Below the pieces are notes generated by a model. It was not told the origin of the DNA, did not search any database, and saw only the letters and a list, made by a program, of their open reading frames with translations. The translations under genes were made by a program, and so were the position numbers. 64,000 bases of DNA from Corallium rubrum (lineage: Eukaryota; Cnidaria; Anthozoa; Scleralcyonacea; Coralliidae). Location of the stretch: assembly GCA_964035015.1 (NCBI GenBank), contig OZ036001.1:12887915-12951914 (forward strand). The letters are read 5' to 3'. Shown piece by piece: positions 43,084 through 54,504 of this stretch. The first letter of the stretch is position 1. Every line of letters starts with the position of its first letter.

Positions 43084-43790
43084 AAAACTTAACCATAACA
43101 TAGCCATAAACATAACCACAGGCATAACCCTAACCAAAACCCTAAACACGGGAATAACCATAACCACAGGCATAACCATAACCATAACCACAGGAATAAC
43201 CATAACCACAGGCATAACCATAACCATAACCACAGGAATAACCATAACCACAGGAATAACCATAACCCTAAACACAGGAATAACCATAACCACAGGCATA
43301 ACCATAACCACAGGAATAACCATAAACATAACCATAACCACAGGCATAACCATAACCATAACCACAGGAATAACCATAACCACAGGAATAACCATAACCA
43401 CAGGAATAACCATAACCACAGGAATAACCATAATCACAGGAATAATCATAACCACAGGAATAATCATAACCACAGGAATAACCATAACCACAAGAATAAC
43501 CATAACCACAGGAATAACCATAACCACAGGAAAAATCGTAACCACAGGAATAACCATAACCACAGGAATAAACATAACCACACGAATAATCATAACCACA
43601 TGAATAACCACTAACATAAACATAACCATAACCACAGGAATAACCATAACCACAGGAATAACCATAACCGCAGGAATAACCATAACCACAGGAATAACCA
43701 TAAACATAAACATAAACATAAACATAAACATAAACATAAACATAAACATAACCACAGGAATAACCATAACCATAACCACAGGAATAACTA
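43084..43790. repeat. ATAACC-based minisatellite
   Basis: Irregular units of ATAACCATAACCACAGGA and variants, including AAACAT runs at 43700-43750 and a few TAACCCTAA words at about 43127. The long minus-strand frames at 43027-44085 are translations of it. Confidence 0.9.
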
Positions 43791-44013
43791 ACTGTAACTG
43801 TAACTGTAACTGTAACTGTAACTGTAACTGTAACTGTAACTGTAACTGTAACTGTAACTGTAACTGTAACTGTAACTGTAACTGTAACTGTAACTGTAAC
43901 TGTAACTGTAACTGTAACTGTAACTGTAACTGTAACTGTAACTGTAACTGTAACTGTAACTGTAACTGTAACTGTAACTGTAACTGTAACTGTAACTGTA
44001 ACTGTAACTGTAG
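43791..44013. repeat. (CTGTAA)n hexanucleotide satellite
   Basis: About 37 nearly perfect TAACTG units, adjacent to the ATAACC minisatellite. It is near-telomeric in composition but not in sequence. Confidence 0.95.
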
Positions 44014-44306
44014 CTGTAACCATAACCATAACCACAAACATAACCACAGGCATAACCATAAACATTTGACGTTTTTAGCCGTCACGCCAAAACGATTACA
44101 TTTTAGGTCACAGGACCGAAATTATTCGATAGAGTTCATCGATGGCTTTCAAATGAATGGTCGGACATCATGTTAAGAAAAGTCATTATTGACATCCCAA
44201 AGATTAACTCACCTTGCCTGAACTTAACCCAAACTACTATGTGGACCTTACATGAAATACTTATACCGTCGAGACGTTCGATCGCGGGCTACGAGAACGA
44301 GACTAA

Positions 44307-44670
44307 GGGGTCGTTTACATGAATCCGGATTGAGTTTCAATCCGGATTGAATTCATTCCAATTCTGATCAAACCCCTCTATCTGTTTACATGAATCCGGA
44401 TTGAGATTAGCTCATTTCGGATTGAGTTCAATCCGTTTCTCATTCCGGATTGAAATTTCGTTCCGGAATCATGTAAAACCGGTGCGAGTTTCATTCCAGA
44501 ATAAAACACGTGACAGAGAGGGCTAGAACAAACAATGCATGCATTCTAATATTTACGGATTTCAGATTTCAGGCGGATTTCAATCAAGAAACCCAATTCC
44601 CATGTAAAGACGACTGACTTCGCTTTTCAATCCGGGTTGAAACTCAATCCGGATTCATGTAAACGGCCCC
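44307..44670. mobile_element. Harbinger-like MITE with TAA target duplication
   Basis: TAA flanks both sides (44304-44306, 44671-44673). The termini GGGGTCGTTTACATGAATCC and its complement continue through a doubled AATCCGGATTGA. A 3-bp TWA-type duplication is the mark of PIF/Harbinger. It begins only 24 bp beyond exon 8's donor. Confidence 0.85.
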
Positions 44671-44693
44671 TAATAACCATGAGGCTAACGAAC

Positions 44694-44933
44694 CTTGAAA
44701 AGTTCAATGGACAGAAAGGCTCGCGCACGCAATTTATCTTCGGGTAGATCTAACTTCTCCCCAAGGCGTTTCACAGCCGTATGCAGAATCTTCTCAGGCA
44801 ATTTCTTCAGCTCGGTCAGCACCAAACCCGTGACAAATTCACCAAGACCGTTGATGTCGGTTTCCGTCAAATTAGTTAAATCCAGTCCCTCCATTTCCCA
44901 GAATTCTCGAAGACGTTTCAACGCGGCAAGAAT
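44694..44933 (-). CDS. Stereocilin/mesothelin-like protein, exon 8
   Basis: Eighty codons, phase 0 at both ends (TTTTTAG|ATT, TTCAAG|GTTCG). It encodes ILAALKRLREFWEMEGLDLT, then NLTETDINGLGEFVTGLVLT, then ELKKLPEKILHTAVKRLGEK and LDLPEDKLRARAFLSIELFK. The L(T/V)-x-x(E/D)(L/I)-x-x-(I/L)-x-x-(D/E) rhythm matches the neighbouring exons. Confidence 0.8.
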
Positions 44934-45081
44934 CTAAAAAGTTGAAAAATAATGGCAGTAGGTTCCACTATATATTTTTCTCCAATGTCTCGATCATACA
45001 ATCAACATTCCTTCTTTAGAATACAATTATTATAATGTGAATTGAAATTAATTAGAATGTGAATTGGCTATCGCGTAAACA

Positions 45082-45362
45082 ATCATCCATCCATCCATCC
45101 ATCCATCCATCCATCCATCCATCCCTCCCTCCCTCCCTCCCTCCCTCCCTCCCTCCCCTCCCTCCCTCCCCTCCCCTCCCCTCCCTCCCCTCCCCTCCCC
45201 TCCCTCCCTCCCTCCCTCCCCTCCCTCCCCTCCCCTCCCCCCTCCCCTCCCCTCCCCTCCCCTCCCCTCCCCTCCCCTCCCCTCCCCTCCCCTCCCCTCC
45301 CCTCCCCTCCCCTCCCCTCCCCTCCCCTCCCCTCCCCTCCCCTCCCCTCCCCCCTCCCTCCC
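45082..45362. repeat. Pyrimidine tract: (CCAT)n then (CCCT/CCTC)n
   Basis: Starts with about nine CATC units, then 240 bp of pure C/T. Potential triplex (H-DNA) and purine-rich RNA on the minus strand. The 214-residue frame here joins exon 7 to the repeat and is an artefact past 45493. Confidence 0.95.
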
Positions 45363-45492
45363 TTCCTTCCTTCCTTCCCTCTCTTTTCCCTCCACTCCCT
45401 CCCACCATCTTTTCTCCTTTACTTTTTTCCCTCCCTCTTTCCTTTCTTCCCTCTTTTCTTTCTCGAAAGACGAACTCGTAGACGAACATTAC

Positions 45493-45705
45493 CTGTCCAC
45501 GTGTCCATCCTTTGTTGCTTCCCAGAACTTCAATGACATCATCGATTCCCCTCACGGGCAAAGCACGAAGATCTTCTTTCGCCAAACCCACAACAATCTT
45601 GCCCAGCTTTTTAAAGTTTTGAAATCCCCATGTTGGCTGATCCGCATAGTCCGTGCCATTGAAACCTCCCCACTCTCTCTTAATGCGCTGCATCAACTCT
45701 AATGC
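45493..45705 (-). CDS. Stereocilin/mesothelin-like protein, exon 7
   Basis: Seventy-one codons, phase 0 at both ends (TTATAG|GCA, GGACAG|GTAATG). It reads ALELMQRIKREWGGFNGTDY, then DQPTWGFQNFKKLGKIVVGL, then LRALPVRGIDDVIEVLGSNK and GWTRGQ. The W...F..LG.I..GL..EDL..L phrase is the repeat core. It ends in GW(T/S)-x-x-Q just before the intron, like exon 9. Confidence 0.85.
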
Positions 45706-46508
45706 CTATAAAAACGTTAAACCACAGTCAATAGAAATATTCTGTTTTTTGGTTCAGTTTGCGCAGTTTCACGAAATGTTTGTTAAAAACTGAGGCGAAA
45801 ACCGAGTCACGCAACGGCGTTCAGTGTACGAGGTTGCCACAATCTTAATTATGCTTCTCAGCCGCCACGCAAAGCCCGCAAGGCCCTGACAACGAAGTAT
45901 ACGAGTCGCTTGGGTTTCTATGAAATATTGATCAGCAACCATGTTTTGAATTGTCATTTTGAACTTTGTCATTTCACTCAAAAACTTTTCTCAAGACATC
46001 TTGCAAAGTTTCAGATCAATCGATTTAAAGTGTATAAACAACTACGGTTCGTGCGTAGATGTATCAATATTTTGGTTGTGAGTCAGCCGGACTGGCCCGG
46101 TAGCTGCGTTTATATGGGCAGGGGCGGACCGGCCAGTCGGGCTTACCGGGCAAACGCCCGGTGGCCCCCCTGCCTGTTGGGCCCCCTTTGGGCCTTAAAT
46201 TTTTTTGACTTTACAAAAGTAAAAAAAGGCTATGTATCAATCAGGTAACTATACATGCTTAAGATAAAATAATTATCTAGCGTTAATAATGGAAGTTATA
46301 GTTTCTTCCGACAATTCAAGTTCCGGAATTATGAAGAAAGCAATTAAACGTGGTGCACAGAAAAGGCGTAAGAAAAAGGTGGACGACTTGCAAGAAGGAG
46401 ATCCTCTGAAAAGAGAACAATGTTTAGGGTCCGTGGAGTTGGAGGGAAGTGGACCAATCTTCCCCTTTTTTCCTCCTAATATATATATATATATATATAT
46501 ATATTGAC
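45706..46508. other. Intron, no exon recognised
   Basis: 46120-46200 contains CGGGC/GGCCC-rich sequence (CCGGACTGGCCCGG, CGGACCGGCCAGTCGGGC). A TA array is at 46481-46503. The frame at 46289-46507 has no supported homology. Confidence 0.4.
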
Positions 46509-46533
46509 CTGAAGAAGGGGCTAGCCCCGAAAC
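46509..46533 (+). ncRNA. Hammerhead-like core between two TA arrays
   Basis: The sequence reads CTGAAGA, then AGGGGCTAGCCCC (self-complementary helix II with CTAG loop), then GAAAC, followed by GTTG and a short tail with AATAAA (46551). The order CUGANGA-helix-GAAA is that of hammerhead ribozymes, which are known in Penelope-like retroelements and retrozymes. Closing helices I and III could not be established by eye, so cleavage activity is uncertain. Confidence 0.35.
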
Positions 46534-46568
46534 GTTGTAATTGAAGATTAAATAAAGTTCCTCTTGAA

Positions 46569-46569
<1 letters not shown>

Positions 46570-46622
<53 letters not shown>
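46570..46622. repeat. (TA)n microsatellite
   Basis: About 25 TA units, right after the hammerhead-like unit; a second array precedes it at 46481-46503. Confidence 0.95.
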
Positions 46623-48030
46623 CGTTCTTTACAATTTGTTGAGACAATTAGGCTACTCAAAAAAGAAAATGTAGATCTAAAAAGTTTGAAACGCTTCAAA
46701 CATCTGAACTACAATCATATCAAAATATATGTTGTATAGTCGATAAGTGGTTAGCGTATGGGAAAGAATGCGTCGTCCTTTGTTTTTATTGGTAACCCTC
46801 AGACCTTAACAGGCTTTGACCTTACTTACAGTCCATGCATATTTTTACATTCAGCGTTAATGTATGTTTTCACAAACTAATATATTATTTAAAGCCTAAT
46901 TTGGACAAAATCTTTGTAAACAATGACGAAATGTGCCATTACAAATATGTTTTAAAATTATTAAAAGTGATGCCATTTCAGAGACACAAATTTCAAAAAT
47001 TTTCCAGGGAAGATCACCCCGGACCCCCTTTGCTTTTGGAGTTGGACAAGAAGTTGAACAGCTTTGCCTTTTGATCAAGGTGTTCTTGCACATTGTCGGT
47101 AGATTTCGAAAGAGACTGACTAACTTTGTAGTTTAATAGCGATCAGACGTGGCTGACAACTGTCTTGATCGTAAATATGTTCACCTCTGTGAAGTATGCA
47201 CCACATTCAGCCTTCGATCTGATCTTCCTCGGCCCACTCCCACCTTTTCTAGTGTGGTATAGAGCCTCCGCAGAGGCCGAGAGGCCTTCGATTTTGTGAT
47301 TGCTGCAATAACACTACAATCAGTAACTTGTACCCAAGCACCTCCGTACTTTGCCAGTAGCCCACGTGAACGCCTGACGCTAGCCTGCGTAGCTGGCGGT
47401 TTTAAGGGGTTGGGGTCTCGTGGGCGAGGGAGAAAATGCGGGCGGAAGCGCGCGCTCCTCCGCCCGCGCGCTCTTCCACCCCCGCGCTCTTCAGCCCGCT
47501 TTTTCTCCCTCGCCCGCTTCTTCGCCATCACCCGCTTTAATTTAAGCACTCTTAAGTTAAGCGTGCTTAAAATGCGCCACCTTGGTGCGTTTACACGGTC
47601 ATTTAATAATCCCTTACTAAAACACGTACACCATTATTCAACATGGCGGACGAGCTATATTTTTGGTTTTGGAAGATTCGTATATGGGTAGCGTGCGTTA
47701 AAGAACAAGGGAAGACATCGGTACACGAGAAAGAGTAATGGCTAAAAGAAAGAAAGAAAGAAAGAAACAAAGGAACAAAGAATAGCGAGATGGAAGCTTC
47801 TACAGCAGGGCAAAAAAATGCATTTTATCGTATTAATAACACCGTATATAGCAAGCCTTTTTCAATCCCGTTGCGTTTACACGGCCAAGTTAAGCGCGAT
47901 TAACTGATCGTGCTCAGTTTCATCCACCTCCTTGAGGTGGTGCAAACTAATTGCGATTAATTTACGCCGATCTGTTTACACAGACATTTTAAGCCCGCTT
48001 AAAGTCAGATGTGGCTCAGATCCCGCTTAA
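46623..48030. other. Intron, repeat-derived
   Basis: A GC-rich palindromic stretch is at about 47425-47525 (GGGCGAGGGAGAAAATGCGG ... CTTTTTCTCCCTCGCCC). An AAAG run is at 47738-47766. Two TTTACACGG motifs are at 47590 and 47877. No exon recognised. Confidence 0.45.
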
Positions 48031-48618
48031 AGTGGCTCCCTATAGTTTCAATAAATGCGCGCTATTTCATACGCTCGTTATCTAATGTTATTCATAAGTT
48101 TAAAACATTTGTTAGATAAATACTAAGTAGACCTTACTATAGCAGAACTATCGCAGATATGAAATATTTATTAAAAAGTTCAATTATTTGCTGTTACCAT
48201 AGTAATAATGACGTTGGAATTTTGGTATATTTTCAAATATTGCGTAACTGAAGCGGTATCTCTTCCGTTTGCTTTGGTGAATTTTCTTAAAAATTCCTAA
48301 GATGATAGATATTGTTGTGGAGAATATCCATGCAAAAAATAAAGGTAGGTTGTAGGGACGGATTTTTCGCTATAAAAATTATCGATTTAAAAAAAGTTCT
48401 GTCATGAAATTTTTTAAAATTATATATACTTAAGAACTTTTTATAAACTACTTATTTACAAAATTTTACAAAAATTCACCGAAGAAAACGTCTACAAGTC
48501 CAACATCCATGTCGACGCGGTCATAGAATTTCGAAACGACAAGATCGCTGTTTACGTATGCGTAGCGATACTATTTCTGGTCACCAGTCCCCTATTGAAA
48601 TTACCGTAGGGAGCCACC
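48031..48618. mobile_element. TTAA-type MITE just downstream of exon 6
   Basis: TTAA on both sides (48027-48030, 48619-48622). The ends are AGTGGCTCCCTATAGTTTCA and the complement of TATTGAAATTACCGTAGGGA + GCCACC. It ends 54 bp from the exon 6 donor. Confidence 0.8.
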
Positions 48619-48672
48619 TTAAATTTTGGCCGTGTAAACAGGGCGGCTTTAGTTTAGTTTGTGAGGCGTTAC

Positions 48673-48810
48673 CTGAGTAATGTCCCAATCGATTATGCCA
48701 ACTCTCTGTAAATCTTTTACAATGTTATTGATATCGGTCTCATTGAGCTCAATGCGAGCTAATGCCTTCGCAAAACCCCCCAGCACTCCAATGCCATCTC
48801 CAGAATTACT
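48673..48810 (-). CDS. Stereocilin/mesothelin-like protein, exon 6
   Basis: Forty-six codons, phase 0 at both ends (TTTCAAG|AGT, ACTCAG|GTAACG). It encodes SNSGDGIGVLGGFAKALARI then ELNETDINNIVKDLQRVGII and DWDITQ. LG.(F/L)..(A/G)L.(R)IEL.ETDIN(N/G) echoes exon 8. The exon lies in only 222 bp of sequence between two TTAA elements. Confidence 0.75.
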
Positions 48811-48840
48811 CTTGAAATAAAAGCAAAAACGAAATTTTAA

Positions 48841-49377
48841 AGTGCATATAAACCCAAATTATTTATCATCTGAATACGTTCTACATAGAGCAAACAGTTG
48901 TTCAGTGAAATATTTTTTGACTGGAGCTATTCTTCAATATGTTTTGGAGATTCACATTTCTAGTATGGTACATAGAGCAAACAGTAGTTCAGTGAAATAT
49001 TTTTTTGATTGGAGCTATTCTTCAACGTGTTTTGGCGATTTGCATTTCTAATATGGTAATGAGATGACGTCTATGTAGGCATTTGGCTTTCTTTCTCTTT
49101 TTGGAAAGATAAACTACCTGAGAATTTTTGTGGGAAAACTCATACAATATGAAATATGTTGTTCAAATACACCATCAATGGACGTATTGGGTCATGTCAC
49201 TCCTGCAAATATTGTATGGATAATGATGACTTGGCGTCATCTCATTACCATTTTGAAAACAAAAATCTCTATTAAAGCAATAGATGTTCAGCTCCAATCT
49301 AAAAAATGTTTCGTTGTTCAACTATTTGTCAAAGACAGAACGTATTTATATGATAAAAAATTTGGGTTATATGCACT
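48841..49377. mobile_element. TTAA-type foldback MITE just upstream of exon 6
   Basis: TTAA at 48837-48840 and 49378-49381. The ends are AGTGCATATAAACCCAAATT and its complement. Arms of over 100 bp are inverted. It lies 30 bp from the exon 6 acceptor, so the branch point is probably inside or next to the element. Confidence 0.85.
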
Positions 49378-49454
49378 TTAAAGTATAAATAATTCATGAA
49401 ATTATTGACCCCTATCAAGTCCCATCGTTCTATGTATTGTCAGGATTACATCAA

Positions 49455-49738
49455 CGATTTCAGATTTGCCTGATATGTAAATAACATCACTTAGACGTCA
49501 CACTGTAAAATGACTTGTTGGAAAATCTTGAATATCAATTTGAGATTATTTAACGAAATCACTTTTAACTGTGCATGTCTTTCTGTGTATCGCGGGACAC
49601 TATACATGAAAAGTTTCAAGCGATTTGCTTGAATAATAGCAAGAATAAACATGATTTTCCAACAACTCATTACATAGTGTGACGTCTAAGTGACGTTATT
49701 TACATATCACGCAAATCTCAATATCTAAAAACGAAGTG
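49455..49738. repeat. Foldback repeat in intron 5
   Basis: About 49461-49540 and 49654-49735 are inverted (GTAAATAACATCACTTAGACG and complement). Beyond it, about 49926-49998 forms another hairpin of GTGAACAA/TTGTTCAC words. No gene. Confidence 0.65.
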
Positions 49739-50584
49739 AGATATGGAAGAGCTGCGAACGCCAATCTTTATAACTTCCAAAGTTCTGTTGAAACAACCGA
49801 AGGACGTGTTGATACGCCGTTCACAATTGAATTGTTGCAACATTGTTGTTCAGCCTTGTTACTTCATCATGCTGTTACAACATGTTGTATCATGTGCGAA
49901 CAACGTTGTTGGCTATAAAAATGTGGTTAGAATAACTTGTTCTTAACCGTGAACAAGTTGTTCGAACTATAAGTGAACAACTTGTTCACGGGGTGCAGCA
50001 CAACATTGTTCACGGCGAGCAGCAACATATTGTTCACGCCTGTTAACAACCGTGAACAATTTGTGCGTTTTTACGCGTGTATAGATGACGGCGGACCTCA
50101 ATGTTGATTCAAATTCTAAATTTCACTTTTTCACTACATGCTAGCCTGCGTCGTATCCGACCTTTTGAAACCCAAGTATAGACCGTCTACTAGATGCTAA
50201 CCCTACGTATAGTCAATATTGAAGGGGGAAAGGGGGGTTGTGTGCATCAAACTGCTATTCTTATAAATCAGTTCGTGAATGTTGAAATTTATTGAGAAAA
50301 ACCACCAAGTGTATCAGCACTTTTGCTCCCAATTGAACATTACCAAAATGCTCACGATATATAGTTGCGCAGTTTTAAAACAGTTTTCATTGTCCCGTTA
50401 TTTCTCTCCCCTTCTTCCCCTCCCCCCTCAAATATATCTTACACCTATACCCCAGACCTCCAATTAGAAAATAAAAGGCGTAGGTCTAAGCTGACACATA
50501 TGGATTATAAGGACGTTGTAACTACTTGTAACCGATGCTATTGCCTCTAGTCTGCGGTATATGATTCCTTTCTAGTAACCTTAC

Positions 50585-50752
50585 TTGTTCGATAAAAGCT
50601 CGAAGAATTGGCATTCCGACTTTTTTAGCGATGATTAGCTCCGGAAAAGCAGCAGTAACGGCCACCTGGGATAGCTTGCCAATATCAGAAGATAGGAATC
50701 CATCGAGGACTTTTTGCATCGCAATTAGGTCTTCTTTAGTGAGTTGATCCAG
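50585..50752 (-). CDS. Stereocilin/mesothelin-like protein, exon 5
   Basis: Fifty-six codons, phase 0 at both ends (TTATTTAG|CTG, GAACAA|GTAAGG). It encodes LDQLTKEDLIAMQKVLDGFL, then SSDIGKLSQVAVTAAFPELI and IAKKVGMPILRAFIEQ. The first line is the second helix of the repeat (L...T.EDL..(M/L)). A conservative Gln again precedes the intron. Confidence 0.75.
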
Positions 50753-50836
50753 CTAAATAAGCAAAAACTGTTGAGTATTCAATACGACTGAATAGTTAAA
50801 AGGGACTGTATCACGAACTCGGCAAGGGGTCTGGTA

Positions 50837-51830
<994 letters not shown>

Positions 51831-51915
51831 AACCTCTTGGTAATATATTTAAAAGGCACTTTGTTTCCCTTCAGTTGTTTCACTCAACAATTTTACTACA
51901 CAAAACATATTTTAA

Positions 51916-52928
51916 AGTGGCACTATGACGAGAAAATCGTGTACCTAATTTTGATTTCAGTAAAATATAATTTCCAAATGATGAATACCAGCGTCCTCAG
52001 TTTCTCAATATATTGTCTCTTTCTCGAGATATTCAGGTTTGTGAAACATGTAAATTAGGTGTCTTGTGACGCCAATTACTCACACAGGCAAAATGAGATT
52101 AACAAAATGAGTAATATCTATGCAAATAGCAGGAAGAAATAATTCAAACTTTGCACAAATATAGTTATCATAACAGTACACTCCACTGTGCGCATCATGT
52201 TTTGCTACGGTAACCGTTTAGAAACACGAGCATTTTTACTAAAAATTTAAAATATTAATTATAGGTTTCTTTTCAAAAGAATATGATGATTGAAACATTC
52301 GAAATACAATATCTGAGTGTTGTCAATGTATTGCAGTAAAAATCGAAATATAGTAAGGTTAGATATACTGCCGAAACAGAGAACGTAGGAGTCTAACGTT
52401 TCGAGCGAAGGCCCTTCGTCAGAGAGAAGGGCCTTCGCTCGAAACGTTAGACTCCTACGTTCTCTGTTTCGGCAGTATATCTAACCTTACTATATTGCGA
52501 TTGTTGTTTCTACACTGCCTACGCAGCACGCTACTTTTATTACACTATTGCAGTAAAAGTTGTTTTATGGAGAAAAAATAAACGTTTTTGTTTTACAAAT
52601 GGAAGGCGCCTGTTCGCAAATGGTATCCATGGAAACAACATAATGTGAACGTTGGGGTGTATTTTCCTCATAACTATTCTTGTGCAAAGTTTGAATTATT
52701 TCTACCTCTTAGTTTCAGATATATTACTCATTTTGTAAATCTGATATTTAGCCCGTGTGAGTAAATGACGCCACGAAGCACCTAATTTACATGTTTCACA
52801 AACCTGAATATCTCGAGAAAGAGACAATATTTTGAGAAACTGAAAACACCGGTATTCATCATTTGGAAATTATAGTTTACTGAAATCAGGATTAGATACA
52901 CGATTTTAATTTCTCATCATAGTGCCAC
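51916..52928. mobile_element. TTAA-type element carrying a hammerhead-like palindrome
   Basis: The flank is TTAA on the left (51912-51915) and TTGA on the right. Arms of about 170 bp are inverted (AGTGGCACTATGACGAGAAA and complement). The middle contains the palindromic repeat 52359-52489. The right end is about 16 bp from the donor of exon 4. Confidence 0.75.
52359..52489. repeat. Palindromic repeat with hammerhead-like core, copy 3
   Basis: Same family as 27859-27990 and 37891-38020, and the most symmetrical copy. The core lies on the minus strand at 52423-52399: CTGACGA, AGGGCCTTCGCTC, GAAAC. The distal segment follows at about 52490-52555. Confidence 0.6.
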
Positions 52929-52945
52929 TTGATGCATTGCCATAC

Positions 52946-52984
52946 CCGCTTAATTCCTTTGATCTTCTGAACAATCACCTGCGC
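52946..52984 (-). CDS. Stereocilin/mesothelin-like protein, exon 4 (39-bp microexon)
   Basis: Thirteen codons (AQVIVQKIKGIKR), phase 0 at both ends, between TTTATCCAG|GCG and AAGCGG|GTATGG. It bridges exon 3 (ends EVHFDQ) and exon 5 (starts LDQLTKEDL) in frame and fits an amphipathic helix. Support is weaker than for other exons because of its size. Confidence 0.6.
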
Positions 52985-53194
52985 CTGGATAAAATGAGAA
53001 CACATGAATAAGTAATATATATGAATAAGTAATATATAATGAGAGATATATCTCAAACTTATTAATAATTCATGAGGAAAACACAAAGGAAATCAGTACT
53101 GTGTCTGTGGCTTGGATATCGGAGGAAGAAATTAAGTAAATTAAGCAAACTTTCATCTCGATTTTCTCTTAAAATACTGATTTGTTTGAGATGC

Positions 53195-53332
53195 TATATC
53201 ATACACTCGGAGGAGTGTTTCATCAGGAAATCCAAACACCTCGAAGTTTGTTTAAAAACCTCGGCTTCGCCTCGGTTTTCAACAAACGTCTCAGTGTTTG
53301 GATATCCTGATGAAACCTCCTCCTCGTGTATG
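53195..53332. repeat. Foldback hairpin, copy 1
   Basis: The sequence around GTGTTTCATCAGGAAATCCA returns as TGGATATCCTGATGAAAC. The apex is AACCTCGGCTTCGCCTCGG. A second copy is at 57585-57718. Confidence 0.75.
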
Positions 53333-53826
53333 ATAATATTACATAAACAGTTTCATACACAAGTCATTGCAATTGACATAAACAGTACTGCTAAATTATG
53401 TACATATAGGATGTGTACAAGTAGTACATTAGGCTTGCCCATAGTTATTCAAAATATGGTCTGGAAACTCAGCTCAAGTCTTTGTTCTATCCTTTTGTTC
53501 GCTTTTATGTATTCTTGTGCATAGTGCACGGTCATTGAACCCATTGCATTTTAGTATAATGAACGAATTATCCAATGACAAGGAAAGCTATATAGTGATA
53601 AGAAAGCTAGACTAGTGAAACTTCGCCGATCCGAGGTGAGCAGGCTTGTATTATTTTATGCAGATGGAAATAATAAATGTTGGAAAACACTTAGGAAACT
53701 CTTCCTCAATAAACAACCAAGCTGTAAAGTGCAAGTGTTTACGGATTTTTCTAGGACATCCCCAGCGGGTCCGTTCGGGTCACTTCCGAAACGCGTTAAC
53801 CGAAGAAGGCCTAGAGAGTAAGGCTA

Positions 53827-54232
53827 GATTTTACGGAGGGAGGAAACTAATTAAACTAAACTAAACTAAACTAAACTAAACTAAACTAAACTAAACTAAA
53901 CTAAACTAAACTAAACTAAACTAAACTAAACTAAACTAAACTAAACTAAACTAAACTAAACTAAACTAAACTAATCTTACATGTATTTACACAGGATAGC
54001 TCTATCAATTATATCCAACTGTTCTCCCTCGAGGTTCAGTAAGGGCCATCTCTTAATTATTGGTCCATTATCACTACAGGAGGGACCTGAAGAATCCGGA
54101 GAAAAACTCTCGAAGCACAGACGAGATCAACTACAACTCTACTCACATGAGTTCAAAGCTCGACAATGGAGTCATTCCCAAGCGGGCACCCATCCAGGCT
54201 TAACGTTTTGGCGAGAGGCAGCGCGTTAACAG
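53827..54232 (-). mobile_element. 5S-derived SINE, split by a pentanucleotide expansion
   Basis: The SINE tail (GATTTTACGGAGGGAGGAAA) at 53827 is separated from its body (from about 54087, GAATCCGGAGAAAAACTC) by (CTAAA)n and unrelated sequence. The 5S-like centre is partly deleted. Confidence 0.6.
53855..53973. repeat. (CTAAA)n pentanucleotide microsatellite
   Basis: About 24 perfect units. Other SINE copies here contain AACTAAACTCTAC, a plausible seed for the expansion. Confidence 0.95.
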
Positions 54233-54273
54233 CAAAAGTGAGGGAGTTCAAACAATTAACATTCAAGATTTAC

Positions 54274-54504
54274 CTGATCAAAATGCACTTCGACTTCTTT
54301 CAAATACTTCAATGCACCGTACAAAGTTTTGTTGCCAATCTTCTGTAAGTCAGAAGGCAACAGAGCCACTGCAGTCTGCCCAAGATCCTTCAGGTTATCG
54401 ACGGTCCACTTGTCAGGGTTCCCCAAGATTTCTTTCGCTCTTTTTATCCACTCACGAGCCTGGCCCTCTTTCCAATCTATCTTCCCAATTTCAGCTAAGC
54501 CTTT
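54274..54504 (-). CDS. Stereocilin/mesothelin-like protein, exon 3
   Basis: Seventy-seven codons, phase 0 at both ends (TTTTTTAG|AAA, GATCAG|GTAAAT). It encodes KGLAEIGKIDWKEGQAREWI, then KRAKEILGNPDKWTVDNLKD, then LGQTAVALLPSDLQKIGNKT and ends EVHFDQ. It is one complete repeat with (E/Q)..(A)R.WI.(R)AK..LG...(K)W....L.(D)LG.....L...(D)L..I. Confidence 0.85.

Noticed and set aside
43027-44085. 352- and 265-codon minus frames (Leu-Gln, Val-Thr, Gly-Tyr repeats)
   Set aside because: Hexanucleotide and ATAACC repeat translations.
45048-45492. Continuation of exon 7 into a Gly-Glu-Arg repeat protein
   Set aside because: The exon ends at a good donor (CAG|GTAATG) and the next exon is in frame; the rest is intron repeat.
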